Assembly (NCBI GenBank): GCA_034401795.1
Contig: CM067372.1
Location: 42,388,429 to 42,452,428 of the forward strand
Length of the DNA stretch: 64,000 nt
Source of the DNA: Chaetoderma sp. LZ-2023a
Lineage: Eukaryota; Mollusca; Caudofoveata; Chaetodermatida; Chaetodermatidae
Reading direction: 5' to 3'
Below, piece after piece: positions 22,900-34,763 of this stretch (positions are counted from its first letter, which is position 1; each line of letters starts with the position of its first letter). The position numbers and the translations under genes are program-made. The notes under the pieces are model-generated. The model was not told where the DNA came from, did no database searches, and worked only from the letters and a program-made list of their open reading frames with translations.

Positions 22900-24345
22900 T
22901 CGAATGGTAACATGGAGGTCACCAGGTCAAGGTCATTCTTGACCTCTGCTTTTTCAACTAAGTCTTTCCGCTTAGCAAATCATATACATTTATATTTCAG
23001 AATTCTATCAGAACTATTCTTGGACACATTGATCCCTATACACTAGGATGCTGCGTGCTAATAGTGACATCACTAGATCAATATCGAGGTCATCGTAATA
23101 GTGACATCACTAGATCCAATATCGAGGTCATCATAATAGTGACATCACTAGATCCAATATCGAGGTCATCGTAATAGTGACATCACTAGATCCAATATCG
23201 AGGTCATCGTAGTAGTGACATCACTAGATCAATATCGAGGTCATCGTAATAGTGACATCACTAGATCCAATATCGAGGTCATCGTAATAGTGACATCACT
23301 AGATCCAATATCGAGGTCATCGTAATAGTGACATCACTAGATCCAATATCGAGGTCATCGTAGTAGTGACATCACTAGATCCAATATCGAGGTCATCGTA
23401 GTAGTGACATCACTAGATCCAATATCGAGGTCATCGTAGTAGTGACATCACTAGATCCAATATCGAGGTCATCGTAGTAGTGACATCACTAGATCCAATA
23501 TCGAGGTCATCGTAATAGTGACATCACTAGATCAATATCAAGGTCATCGTAGTAGTGACATCACTAGATCCAATATCGAGGTCATCGTAGTAGTGACATC
23601 ACTAGATCAATATCGAGGTCATCGTAGTAGTGACATCACTAGATCCAATATCGAGGTCATCGTAGTAGTGACATCACTAGATCCAATATCGAGGTCATCG
23701 TAGTAGTGACATCACTAGATCCAATATCGAGGTCATCGTAGTAGTGACATCACTAGATCCAATATCGAGGTCATCGTAGTAGTGACATCACTAGATCCAA
23801 TATCGAGGTCATCGTAGTAGTGACATCACTAGATCCAATATCGAGGTCATCGTAGTAGTGACATCACTAGATCCAATATCGAGGTCATCGTAGTAGTGAC
23901 ATCACTAGATCAATATCGAGGTCATCGTAATAGTGACATCACTAGATCAATATCGAGGTCATCGTACTAGTGACATCACTAGATCAATATCGAGGTCATC
24001 GTAGTAGTGACATCACTAGATCAATATCGAGGTCATCGTAGTAGTGACATCACTAGATCAATATCGAGGTCATCGTAGTATTGATATTTGACCTCTGTTA
24101 TGTCTGTCTTTTCAATGTTGGTTTTTGTGTTTGTTTATGGTTCAGGATTGCTTAATCCTACTGGAACCAAACTTGGACACATGGTTTCATTTATGATACT
24201 GAGGCAGCACGATGATAGTGAGGTGATTTGGTTAGAGGTCAAGGCCATTCTCACATTGCTATTTGACCTATGCTGTTTCAATATTAAGTTTTTACATTTA
24301 CATTTATATTTAAGGATGGGTTAACCCTATTGGAACTAAACTTAT
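22900..24345 (+). repeat. Dispersed repeat Q, copy 1, expanded by a minisatellite
   Basis: The flanks GGTCAAGGTCATTCTTGACC, AGGATGCTGCGTGCTAATAG (before the array) and TTGACCTCTGTTATGTCTGT plus AGGATTGCTTAATCCTACTG (after it) match, in reverse complement, the sequence at 62600-63125. The 38-bp array sits between them. Confidence 0.8.
23064..24079. repeat. 38-bp minisatellite, about 27 units
   Basis: The unit is GTGACATCACTAGATCCAAT plus ATCGAGGTCATCGTARTA. A one-base-shorter variant (AGATCAAT) is interspersed. Units are almost identical, which suggests recent expansion or ongoing homogenisation. Confidence 0.95.
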
Positions 24346-24524
24346 CCTCCATCATGGAGTGTGGACAGCGTGTGCGCGTGGCCATACTACTTTCTGAATA
24401 CAAGCACAAATAACTTGCCTTCCAAACAAAATATGAGAAAGCTATGGTTTTTACCTGTCTGTCAAGCAATCTGTTTTCACCCAGATCACCATATGTCTTA
24501 CTTCTCTTTCTCTAACATATCTAT

Positions 24525-24614
24525 GGCCGTGTTCTCACTAGTGACTTAATCAGGAATAATACCATGCTCAAGTATGGCATTATTCCTGATTAACTCTCTA
24601 GTGAGAACACGGCC
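24525..24614. repeat. 90-bp near-perfect palindrome (foldback)
   Basis: Outer arms GGCCGTGTTCTCACTAG/CTAGTGAGAACACGGCC and inner arms TTAATCAGGAATAAT/ATTATTCCTGATTAA pair across a 7-base loop, with one 4-base mismatch block. It looks like a small foldback element. Confidence 0.8.
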
Positions 24615-25960
24615 TAAGAAACTAGTTGTTAATTAATTCTGTCACCTGACTTGCCTCCGATGTGCATACTATGTTGTGTATGTGTGAGATATTTATTGTT
24701 GTCCTCGAGTTATTATTGTATGACTAAAGAATAATTACTGCTGTATTTTGTGAACAATTCTAACATGATCTCATATATAAATTATTTATGTGACTAATTC
24801 CTGTGTGTGCTTGCATGCGTGCGTGCATTCGCCTGCTTGTATGTTCATGTTTGATGAAGCAAATCAGTGTCCACTGCAAGCCACATGTTCGAAATTTGTT
24901 GTAATATTTCAAATCTAGTTCAAGACATATGAGACAATTTCATTATTCAGTGGTATTGCTGAAATATCCATTTGTAGGGCTATGCGGTTTTGGTCATTAA
25001 AGGGTTAATTACATGTGGCTGTGCCTTAGCACACTGATGTCAGTAGATTTATTATTGCAGACACCATATTGACTTATATACTTTTTTTTTGACAGCAACA
25101 TTGTTTCGGAAATGAATGCCAGTTATCATTTATGAAAAGGAATGGAATTAAAGAATCTGAAATTTCAATTTTCTGGGATACAAGGTGCAAATTATTCAAG
25201 GGAAATATAGAAGGAAATCTTTATAAAAATTCAATGACAATCATCTTGCTCGAAACCTCCCTCTTAGTTTGATATTTGCAGCCGTCGTTATTTGGGATTC
25301 CATTGCCCTCACTGCTGTGCAATGCTAAATATAGAACCATTCCCCTGATGCTTATGATAACCATTGTACCAATCGCTTTGAAGGTGAGCAGAGCTGCCTT
25401 GATAGCGCATAGTAAGATTATAGCTGTTCTAGAATAGTAATTGTCCATGTCCTATGGGACAAGTGAAATATGCACGGCTAAAGATGTTTTTATACCAAGT
25501 TTACTGAAAATTTCTCCCACCTATACTATGACCTGGCAGCCAAATCGTTCTCCAAATAATCAAACTAAAATGGCGGGTTCGAAATGCTTCAGTATAATCT
25601 TAACTATTTCATGCCAGGGAGTTTATATATATATATATGGAGTATCTTGATAGTGTTCTGTCAGTAATGGATATTAACATTGTTTGGAGAGTGAAGTATT
25701 GATGCTAATATAATATATGAATATAATGCTAAAGAGAGATGCTAAACTCATATTTAATTCTGTATTGTACCGGTAGATCATGGTTTATAGATTCTGTGTC
25801 ATTCATTTCCTGTCGCATTCCCTTATCTGTATCACAATTATCTGCTTTGTAATATCGCGTAAATGTTGAACAGTGATCACTGCCATTTTGTCGCTTCAAG
25901 TGATAGTGAGTAATGTCATGTAAATGCCAATGCATTACATTCTTTATTATGTAATATTCA
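24615..25960. other. Anonymous intergenic sequence
   Basis: AT-rich. A TTAA-type MITE end (ATTAAAGGGTTAATTAC) is at about 24996-25012. After a good acceptor (TTTTTTTTGACAG, 25082-25096) a 58-codon open stretch begins, but it has no recognised similarity and no partner exon. Confidence 0.4.
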
Positions 25961-25962
25961 TC

Positions 25963-26062
25963 TCGTTTAATATTTTGAAACTAATTTGACTGGATGCTGC
26001 CTATGGCAGCAACAACTTCCAGTCAAATTAGTTTCAAAATATTCAACAGCTTACCTGTATGA
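25963..26062. repeat. M1 palindrome
   Basis: AATATTTTGAAACTAATTTG...CAAATTAGTTTCAAAATATT with a GCTGCC/GGCAGC centre. It is one of the best-preserved M1 hairpins. Confidence 0.8.
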
Positions 26063-26635
26063 TTGCTTTTATAGCACATTGCCAAACTATAGCTGGCACC
26101 TCTATGATTGAGCGGATATCCAGAGGCAGACACGCTAGGTTTTTTTCTGATTGGTTGAAAAGTAAATCATGACAATCATAGGCTGTAGAAATGTATCAAC
26201 ATTTGGCTATAAAAGCCTGAATATCTTTTGTTGTCAGCATGATAAAAATCTAAAATGCCATGGATGGATTATTTGTGGTAAATTCTATCACCTGAATAGT
26301 TAGTATAAAATAAGGTTAGATTTCCTTTAATATCACTTTTACAGAAACTACTGACAAAACTACATTTTTGTATTTTGCCTAAATCAACTCCACTGTACAA
26401 TGTCTACATTGAAGTGGATCAGTTGAAGATACAGACCACTAAATCTTACCTGCTAGCCATAGCATGTTAATATTACTAAGCAATAATACCTTATGTTATA
26501 AATGTTGTATAATAAGAGATTCAAAGCAATAATTATTTTACTAGGTTCATGATGCATCTGTCAATCAAATAATCTTATATGTTAGAGTTTTGTTGTAGGA
26601 AAATGAAATGCAATGATTGATCCATTTCTTGTTAT
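26063..26635. other. Anonymous sequence
   Basis: AT-rich. No gene or repeat recognised. Confidence 0.4.
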
Positions 26636-26872
26636 GCCCCCCGCCCATTTCTAGCTAAGCTCCACCCATTTTTGCATGTCTTGGATTTGATTTGAAACTT
26701 TGAAATCTGAATTCCCAGATTCTAAATTTTAAGCTGTTGAATATTTTAAAACTAATTTGACTGTGAGCTGTATACTATTAAACAGACTTTTCGATTGTCA
26801 TGATGGTGCTCTGTCATTGTGATTGTAACGTCAGCTACTTGAGTGACAGATTGGTTTCCTCCATTGATTGAT
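26636..26872 (+). mobile_element. M1 element, subfamily 2, half hairpin
   Basis: CTAGCTAAGCTCCACCCA start region, AATATTTTAAAACTAATTTG left arm, right arm deleted, and GAGTGACAGATTGG end. It matches the organisation of 50458-50818 and 20152-20510. Confidence 0.65.
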
Positions 26873-27159
26873 GCCTTGTTAATCTTTAGTGTCTTAATCT
26901 CAATAATTCTATGTTGAATGTCAAAGCAGTAACAGGACAATTGGATGCAGATTTTGCAATCTGAATTATGGCAGATTGTCATAAGTTTAAATTATTTGTT
27001 AACACTACAGCTTTAATTATTGATATAATCTTAGGATCGGTGCGTGGAAAATGAGTCTTAATAACCAATTGTTATTTTATATTATTATTATTTCGTCTGA
27101 AATGAGTCTTAATCCATTCACGCATACATGCCTGAAATGCCAGATGCTTCACAATCTAC

Positions 27160-27265
27160 GGAATATGTTGTTGAATCTGTAATTTGACTGGGAGCTGCTG
27201 CTGCTGCTGCTTATAGCAGCAACATGATCGAGTCAAATTAGTTTAAATATTCAGCAGCTGTCCTA
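27160..27265. repeat. M1 palindrome, CTG-rich centre
   Basis: An AATTTGACTGGGAGCTG arm, a (CTG)n centre and a CAAATTAGTTTAAATATTCA arm. The trinucleotide run in the loop distinguishes this copy. Confidence 0.65.
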
Positions 27266-27415
27266 TATTATTACCGTGAAATTGATACATTGTCATTTCA
27301 ATGGCTAAATGGTTACAATAACACTCATAGATATAAGATATATTATATGTAAAGCTGAATGACATTAATGGATATAATAACGGCAGCCATCCACGATAGT
27401 GGTCATTATTATAAT

Positions 27416-29372
27416 CTTCGTTGATGGGTCCATGATGGATGCACAAATGGAAGCACTGACTTGTATCTTCATGGACGAATCTATGATGGATGCACAAATG
27501 GAAGCACTGACTTGTATCTTCATCGATGGATCCATTATGGATGCACATATGGAAGCACTGATCTGTATCTTCATGGACGGATCCATGAGGAATGCACAAA
27601 TGGAAGCACTGACCTGTATCTTCATGGCTGGATCCATGATGGATACACAAATGGAAGCACTGAACTGTATCTTCGTTGATGGGTCCATGATGGATGCACA
27701 AATGGAAGCACTGACTTGTATCTTCATGGACGAATCCATGATGGATGCACAAATGGAAGCACTGACCTGTATCTTCATCGATGGATCCATTATGGATGCA
27801 CATATGGAAGCACTGATCTGTATCTTCATGGACGGATCCATGAGGAATGCACAAATGGAAGCACTGACCTGTATCTTCATGGCTGGATCCATGATGGATA
27901 CACAAATGGAAGCACTGAACTGTATCTTCATGGATGAATCCATGATGGATGTACAAATGGAAGCACTTACCTGTATCTTCAGGGATGGATCCATGATGGA
28001 TACATAAATGGAAGCACTGACTTGTATCTTCATGGACGGATCCATAATGGATGCACAAATGGAAGAACTGACCTGTATCTTCAGGGATGGATCCATGATG
28101 GAAGCGCTGACCTATCTTCATGGACGGATCCATGATGGATGCACAAATGGAAGCACTGACCTGTATCTTCAGGGATGGATCCATGATGGATGCACAGACC
28201 TGTATCTTCAGGGATGGATCCATGATGGATGCACAAATGAAAACACTGACCTGTATCTTCAGCGATGGATCCATGATGGATGCACAAATGAAAGCACTGA
28301 CCTGTATCTTCAGGGATGTATCCATGATGGATGCACAAATGGAAGCGCTGACCTGTATCTTCAGGGATGGATCCATGATGGATGCACAAATGGAAGCACT
28401 GACCTGTATCTTCATGGACGGATCCATAATGGATGCACAAATGGAAGCACTGTCCTGTATCTTCAGGGACGGATCCATGATGGATGCACAAATGAAAGCA
28501 CTGACCTGTATTATTCAGGGATGGATCCATGATGGATGCACAAATGAAAGCACTGACCTGTATCTTCAGGGATGTATCCGTGATGGATGCACAAATGGAA
28601 GCACTGGCCTGTATCTTCAGGGATGTATCCATGATGGATGCACAAATGGAAGCACTGGCCTGTATCTTCAGGGATGTATCCATGATGGATGCACAAACGG
28701 AAGTACTGACCTGTATCTTCAGGGACGGATCCATGATGGATGCACAAATGAAAGTACTGACCTGTATTATTCAGGGATGGATCCATGATGGATGCACAAA
28801 TGAAAGCACTGACCTGTATCTTCAGGGATGTATCCGTGATGGATGCACAAATGGAAGCACTGGCCTGTATCTTCAGGGATGTATCCATGATGGATGCACA
28901 AACGGAAGTACTGACCTGTATCTTCAGGAATGGATCCATGATGGATGTGCAAATGAAAGCACTGACATGTATCTTCATGGATGGATCCATGATGGATGTG
29001 CAAATGAAAGCACTGACATGTATCTTCATTGACAGATCCATGATGGATGCACAAATGGAAGCACTGACCTGTATCTTCAGGGATGGATCCATGATGGATG
29101 TGCAAATGGAAGCACTGACCTGTATCTTCATGGATGGATCCGTGATGGATTCACAAATGGAAGCACTGACCTGTATCGGATCCATGATGAATCCACAAAT
29201 GGAAGCACTGACGTGTATCTTCATGGACAGATCCATGATGGATGCACAAATGGAAGCACTGACCTGTATCTTCAGGGATGGATCCATGATGGATGTGCAA
29301 ATGAAAGCACTGACCTGTATCTTCAGGGATGGCTCCATGATGGATACACAAATGGAAGAACTAACCAGTATG
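27416..29372. repeat. 51-bp minisatellite, about 38 units, with 255-bp higher-order repeat
   Basis: The unit reads CTGACCTGTATCTTCATGGA then CGGATCCATGATGGATGCAC then AAATGGAAGCA. As 51 is divisible by three and the unit lacks stops in several frames, reading frames of up to 411 codons appear on both strands (for example the 17-residue MEALTCIFMDGSMMDAQ unit on +). I regard these as by-products. A block of five distinct units (255 bp) occurs twice in tandem at about 27410-27920. Confidence 0.95.
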
Positions 29373-29777
29373 TTTGAAAAGCTTAATAATATGTATATTG
29401 ATAATGATATATTTTTTTATTTCGACAAGGTCAATTTTTAACACCTGTTTATGCAACTTATATTTTTCTGATTTCTTGTTTGTGCGATTAAGTGCCTGTG
29501 AAAGTATTAATATTTTCAATAAACTATAACTGTTATAATGTATTTTTATATATTTTAATTTTAATCAAACTACTAACTGCTGTTAAACCATGGACTTCCA
29601 TTCAAATTTTAATTGATTATATTCTGCTCATATTTTGTCATTTGTATTTAGCCAGAGATAATAGTACATGTGTTAGTTATCTAAATATAGTATAATACTT
29701 GATACCATTTGAAAATATATATATAATTTTTATCCAGGCTAACTGTCCAAATATTCAGCTAAATTTCATTTGTTTTT
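29373..29777. other. AT-rich anonymous sequence
   Basis: Nothing recognised. Confidence 0.4.
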
Positions 29778-30750
29778 AGCTCACCTGGCCAGTGAGCTTA
29801 TGCCATGGTGTCCGTTCATAAAATTGCTTCTCATTTAAGCTTTGAGCAATTTCAACCAAATTTGGCATGCTAGGCTCCCAAACGTCTATTCAAAATCTTG
29901 ATTGGGCAATTTCTTTGGTGAAAATCTTAGATTTTATGGAAAATTTACTGGAAATTGTCAAAAGTCTTATTATTTTATAAAAAAAACGACCAGAAATTGT
30001 CATAGCGCATCTCCTCATTAGCCACTTGGCAGTTTTCAACGGAATTTAGCTAGAAGGGCCCTATCATAATGGTCTTCAAAACGTCTATTCAGAATTTTGC
30101 TTGGTCAATTTTGGGGGGAAAATTTTGCCAGAAGGATCCTATTGTAGTAAACTCCAGAACATCAAATCAAAATTGTGCTTGGTCAATTCTTGGCGTGAAA
30201 ATCTTAGATTTTTTGAGAGATTTATGGAAAGTTTTGAAACGCATCTCTTCCTTTACCGCTTAGTCAATTTTAACTAAATTTGGCTTTAAGGAGTCTAAGG
30301 TGGTAGGCTCTAGAATTTATATTTAGAATTTTGATTGGTCTATTTTTTGGCGACGATTTTTGATTTTCCGAAACTTATCCAGACATTCGTTAAAACGTAT
30401 CTCCTGCACCATTTGGTAGATTTCAGCAGAATCTGGCTTGATGGATCCTATGGTGGTAGCCTCTAGAACTCAGAATTTTGATTGGTCAACTTTTGGTAGC
30501 CATCTTGGATTTACTGAAAATTTTCCGGAACCATTTAAAACGCTACTCATTAATCAAGATCCTGACTTCAATGAAACATGGGTGGAAAGGTTCGATGGCG
30601 GTAGGCTTAAACAAACGAGAACTTTGATTGGTCATTTTGTGCGGCTGCCATCTTGGATTTTCAGAAAATTATCCATTATGTCTATTTAAATGCAAATGGT
30701 TCAAATGCTAATGGTCCAGGTGAGCGTCACAGGCCCTTGGGCATCTTGTT
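29778..30750 (+). mobile_element. AGCTCACC-family element C, both ends present
   Basis: Starts AGCTCACCTGGCCAGTGAGC and ends CCAGGTGAGCGTCACAGGCC then CTTGGGCATCTTGTT. Inside are about four units of the shorter (~200 bp) type, each with an ATTTTGATTGGTCAATTTT and a GGCAGCCATCTTGGATT-like segment. No coding capacity is seen. Confidence 0.8.
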
Positions 30751-31211
30751 CTTCAAAACCAGCCTTATATTTCACACAAATCAACCTTTTCTGTGTCACT
30801 GGCGAGTGAACGCCTATGAGTTACAAATCTAAGGCCGTGTTCACAAAGGGTACTTAAGTACAAAAAAAAGTCCAGAAAACGCCTAAGTCGCTATTTCCCT
30901 ACATTAGTAGTCAGGTCTTCTCAATAGGGGCAAGCAGTTAGGCTGATGCGTAACTTAGACACTCTTCGTGAAAATGGCCCATGCAGTTTATGTGTCCGAA
31001 GACCATGCACTAATATGAGCACCTCTATAATGGCCAAGCCAGCCAAAAATGGGCTTGAGAAATGTCCATTTACAGACCAAGAGAAGACTATTTTGGAAAA
31101 TTTAACAATGGAATTACTGATTCGATAAACGAGCAACACATTCCAGTAGCAAGTTTTCAAAAATACCCCCTTTAAAGACTTATCACCCTTGCTGCATATA
31201 TAGTAATTGTT
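30751..31211. other. Spacer with M2 remnant
   Basis: 30975-31165 resembles an M2 element (GAAATGTCCATTTACAGACC, AAGAGAAGACTATTTTGG, TTTTCAAAAATA), but the central palindrome has decayed. The rest is unremarkable. Confidence 0.5.
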
Positions 31212-31485
31212 AGCTCACATGGCCAGAATGAGCAAATGAGCTTATGCCTTGGCGACATTCCGTCATCCGTCTGGCCATCAATTTTTTTCTTTAAAATGTA
31301 TATCCTAAACTGATTGACAGATTTTAACCAAATTTGACTTGAATAAATCTAGGGTGGTAGGCTCTAGAACTTCTACTCACAATTTTGATAGGTCAGTTTT
31401 TCCAGCAGCCATCTTGAATTTGCCAGAGATTTTTCCAGACTAAAAAATGCTAGTACTACTTCATTAATGGCTTGATTTCAATGAA

Positions 31486-31974
31486 CCTTGTGTCTAATGC
31501 TCCTACTGTGCTAGGCTTTAGCATATCAAACTCGTGTCTAATGCTCCTACTGTGCTAGGCTTTAGCATATCAAACTCGTGTCTAATGCTCCTACTGTGCT
31601 AGGCTTTAGCATATCAAACTCGTGTCTAATGCTCCTACTGTGCTAGGCTTTAGCATATCAAACTCGTGTCTAATGCTCCTACTGTGCTAGGCTTTAGCAT
31701 ATCAAACTCGTGTCTAATGCTCCTACTGTGCTAGGCTTTAGCATATCAAACTCGTGTCTAATGCTCCTACTGTGCTAGGCTTTAGCATATCAAACTCGTG
31801 TCTAATGCTCCTACTGTGCTAGGCTTTGGCATATCAAACTCGTGTGTGTCTAATGCTCCTACTGTGCTAGGCTTTAGCATATCAAACTCGTGTCTAATGC
31901 TCCTACTGTGCTAGGCTTTAGCATATCAAACTCGTGTCTAATGCTCCTACTGTGCTAGGCTTTAGCATATCAAA
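31486..31974. repeat. 44-bp minisatellite, 11 units
   Basis: The unit is CTCGTGTCTAATGCTCCTAC plus TGTGCTAGGCTTTAGCATAT plus CAAA. Units are virtually identical apart from one TTTGGC variant and one GTGT insertion. The first unit is continuous with element D body sequence. Confidence 0.95.
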
Positions 31975-31993
31975 GGAGAATTCTGTTTGGTCA

Positions 31994-32394
31994 ATGGTTC
32001 TTTCCAGAGTACCCACCCCTCATATGATGTCATAATGAACTGCGTGATGTGTGCAATGACATCATAATGAATGACGTCATGAATGATGTCGACAAGTACG
32101 TCACGAACGCATATTTGAAGACGGTCTATGGGCTGTTGTACAAATTGTTTGCTTTTACTATTTAATAAATATTCTGTTGAATATTTTGAAACTAATTTGA
32201 CTGGGCGCTGTTGCTGCCTATGGCAGCAACAACACCCAGTCTAATTAGTTACAAAATATTCAACAGCTTCCCTGTATAGTTTTCAGGAAATTGATAGCTA
32301 GGGCATTCGGGGATCGATCAATCCAAACACGGCGAGGTGTGGGTGGAGCTTAGCTAATGATGGGCGGCGCATAGCTAAAAATGGAAAGGTCCAT
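31994..32394 (-). mobile_element. M1 element (TA type) inserted in element D
   Basis: Ends ATGGTTCTTTCC and GGAAAGGTCCAT are inverted. The palindrome spans 32175-32285 with GCTGTTGCTGCC/GGCAGCAACA at the centre. It carries TGACGTCA at 32072-32079. Element D sequence resumes exactly behind it. Confidence 0.8.
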
Positions 32395-32595
32395 TTCTTT
32401 GGCAGTCAACTTGGATTTTCTGAAAATTATCCGAAAATCCTTTAAAATGGACCTCCTAAACCAGTTTGTGGATTTTAATCAAATTGGACTGGAGTTTCCA
32501 AAAATGATCCATCATGTGTATTTAAATGCAAATGGTTCAAATGCTGTTTCAGGTGAGCGTCCCAGGTGAGCGTCCCAGGCCCATGGGCTTCTTGC

Positions 32596-33345
32596 TTTAT
32601 AGGTTATAAAATTTTGTAGAAACTATTCACCCATGCTGAACAGTTTTAAGTTTAGCACACATGACCATTTATTCATCCAGTTCTAAATTCAAGTCGGGCA
32701 AACACTGCCACATTTAGAAGAATGTAATGATGTGCAGGTGCACTATGGCTCTGTTTCCTTGCATTTCCATGATTTGACTATCTCATGCCATCTTGAACAT
32801 GATCGTCAAAAGTGCATTGATTGATTCCAAAAATGTAATAATCTCTGCACACGAGAACAGTTACGTGCACAGATGCGCTTAAAACGGTCATATGCGCTAG
32901 GCTTTTCACAGCAACTCTTTTCAAAGACAATTCACAAAATGAGCACCATAATGATAGGAGTGGATGAATGATAGGAGTGGATGTAGAGACTACACTGAAA
33001 GATGTAAATGTCTTTGGCTCTTATACGATTATATAATATGAGATTCTGTTTGACTGGTTTTAGGTTTTTTATTACGAACATATTCTATGATATATATTTT
33101 ATTTCACAACACTGTTTCATAACATAAATCTCAAAATTATATTTGAATAAATTGTTTGATTTATATATTTCCGAGTGACATATTCACTACAATTACCCTA
33201 CTTTAGTGAGAGTAGTTTGTTTAGTGACTGTATCCAGGTTCACAGCCAAATAAGAAATACTGTACGGCCATGTTCAAATCAGAGAATTACTCTCTAGTGG
33301 CATGATCTAGATTTGAGATTGAAGAGCTTGGTCTTGTCGAATGAG
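32596..33345. other. Anonymous sequence
   Basis: No gene. A GGATGAATGATAGGAGT-type short duplication lies near 32950-32985. Confidence 0.4.
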
Positions 33346-34075
33346 ATAGCTGTGGTACACTAACAGATGATATGGCTGTGGTACACTAACAGATGATATG
33401 GCTGTAGTACACTAACAGATGATATAGCTGTGATGCACTAACAGATGATATGGCTGTGGTGCACCAACAGATGATATGGCTGTGGTGCACCAACAGATGA
33501 TATGGCTGTGGTACACTAACAGATGATATGGCTGTGGTACACTAACAGATGATATGGCTGTGGTGCACTAACAGATGATATGGCTGTGGTGTACTAACAG
33601 ATGATATGGCTGTGGTGCGCTAACAGATGATATGGCTGTGGTGCGCTAACAGATGATATGGCTGTGGTGCGCTAACAGATGATATGGCTGTGGTGCGCTA
33701 ACAGATGATATGGCTGTGGTGCGCTAACAGATGATATGGCTGTGGTGCGCTAACAGATGATATGGCTGTGGTGCGCTAACAGATGATGTGGCTGTGGTGC
33801 GCTAACAGATGATGTGGCTGTGGTGCGCTAACAGATGATGTGGCTGTGGTGCGCTAACAGATGATGTGGCTGTGGTGCGCTAACAGATGATGTGGCTGTG
33901 GTGCGCTAACAGATGATATGGCTGTGGTGCGCTAACAGATGATATGGCTGTGGTGCGCTAACAGATGATATGGCTGTGGTGCGCTAACAGATGATGTGGC
34001 TGTGGTGCGCTAACAGATGATGTGGCTGTGGTGCGCTAACAGATGATGTGGCTGTGGTGCACTAACAGATGAAGA
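33346..34075. repeat. 26-bp minisatellite, about 28 units
   Basis: The unit is GTGCGCTAACAGATGATATG plus GCTGTG. Early units have GTACACTAAC, later ones GTGCGCTAAC, and a sub-block has GATGATGTGG, so variants are clustered. Confidence 0.95.
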
Positions 34076-34194
34076 GCACTGGTGACAGACAAACCATCTC
34101 CTTGTGGTCATCCTATTGCTCATCAAATTTTGCATAAAAGCATTAATTTCATGTTTGCCAATAGGAGTCTCACAAGGCTTAGTTCATCATCACA

Positions 34195-34552
34195 ATGGAC
34201 ATTTCCATTTTAGCTATTCCCCACCCATCTCTAGCTAAGCTCCACCCACACCTCACTCGTGTTGGGATCGGTCGATCTCTGAACTCTAACTATCAATTTC
34301 CAGAAAACTATATAGGTAAGCTATTGAATATTTTGGAACTAATTTGACTGGGCACTGTTGCTGCCATATTAAAAATATTCAACATGTTTATTAAATAGTA
34401 GACATACAATTCGTACAACGTGTCTGACTATTAAGAGTTAAAGACGGGGCAAATAGAATGATTTATGACATAATGATTATGACGTCATCCTACACACTAC
34501 TTAGCTGATTATGATGTCAGATTGATAGATAGATACTCTGGAAAGGTGAATT
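34195..34552 (+). mobile_element. M1 element (TA type) with partly deleted hairpin
   Basis: Starts ATGGACATTTCC, has AGCTAAGCTCCACCCACACC and GGATCGGTCGATC, then a hairpin (34318-34385) whose right arm is mostly lost, TGACGTCA at 34480-34487, and ends CTGGAAAGGTGAATT. Confidence 0.75.
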
Positions 34553-34763
34553 GGCTTGATGGAGGAATCGAAGAATCTGTGATCTCGATGGCATCAAATG
34601 CACGTCGCATGTTTATTCCCATCTCGTTGAAATCACAAAGCTTTGATAGAACTACCGATGTTAGTATAGATGGAGTCTAAACAATGTTGGCGCAATTGCA
34701 TCTTTTTTCTACCAGTTTCCTATAAATCTGTGATGAAATAAGGTCACATTTGACACAGTTTTT

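Larger units (their letters stand above)
31212..32595 (+). mobile_element. AGCTCACC-family element D, with nested minisatellite and MITE
   Basis: The left end is AGCTCACATGGCC, the right end CAGGTGAGCGTCCCAGGCCC with a short duplication of GGTGAGCGTCCCA. Internal sequence runs from the left end into the 44-bp array (31486-31974), continues for about 20 bp, is interrupted by an M1 element (31994-32394) and resumes at TTTCTTTGGCAGTCAACTTG. Confidence 0.8.

Noticed and set aside
27243-28478. 411-codon minus-strand frame and several long plus-strand frames
   Set aside because: They are the same 51-bp tandem unit read in different frames; no splice sites, start context or domain supports a gene.
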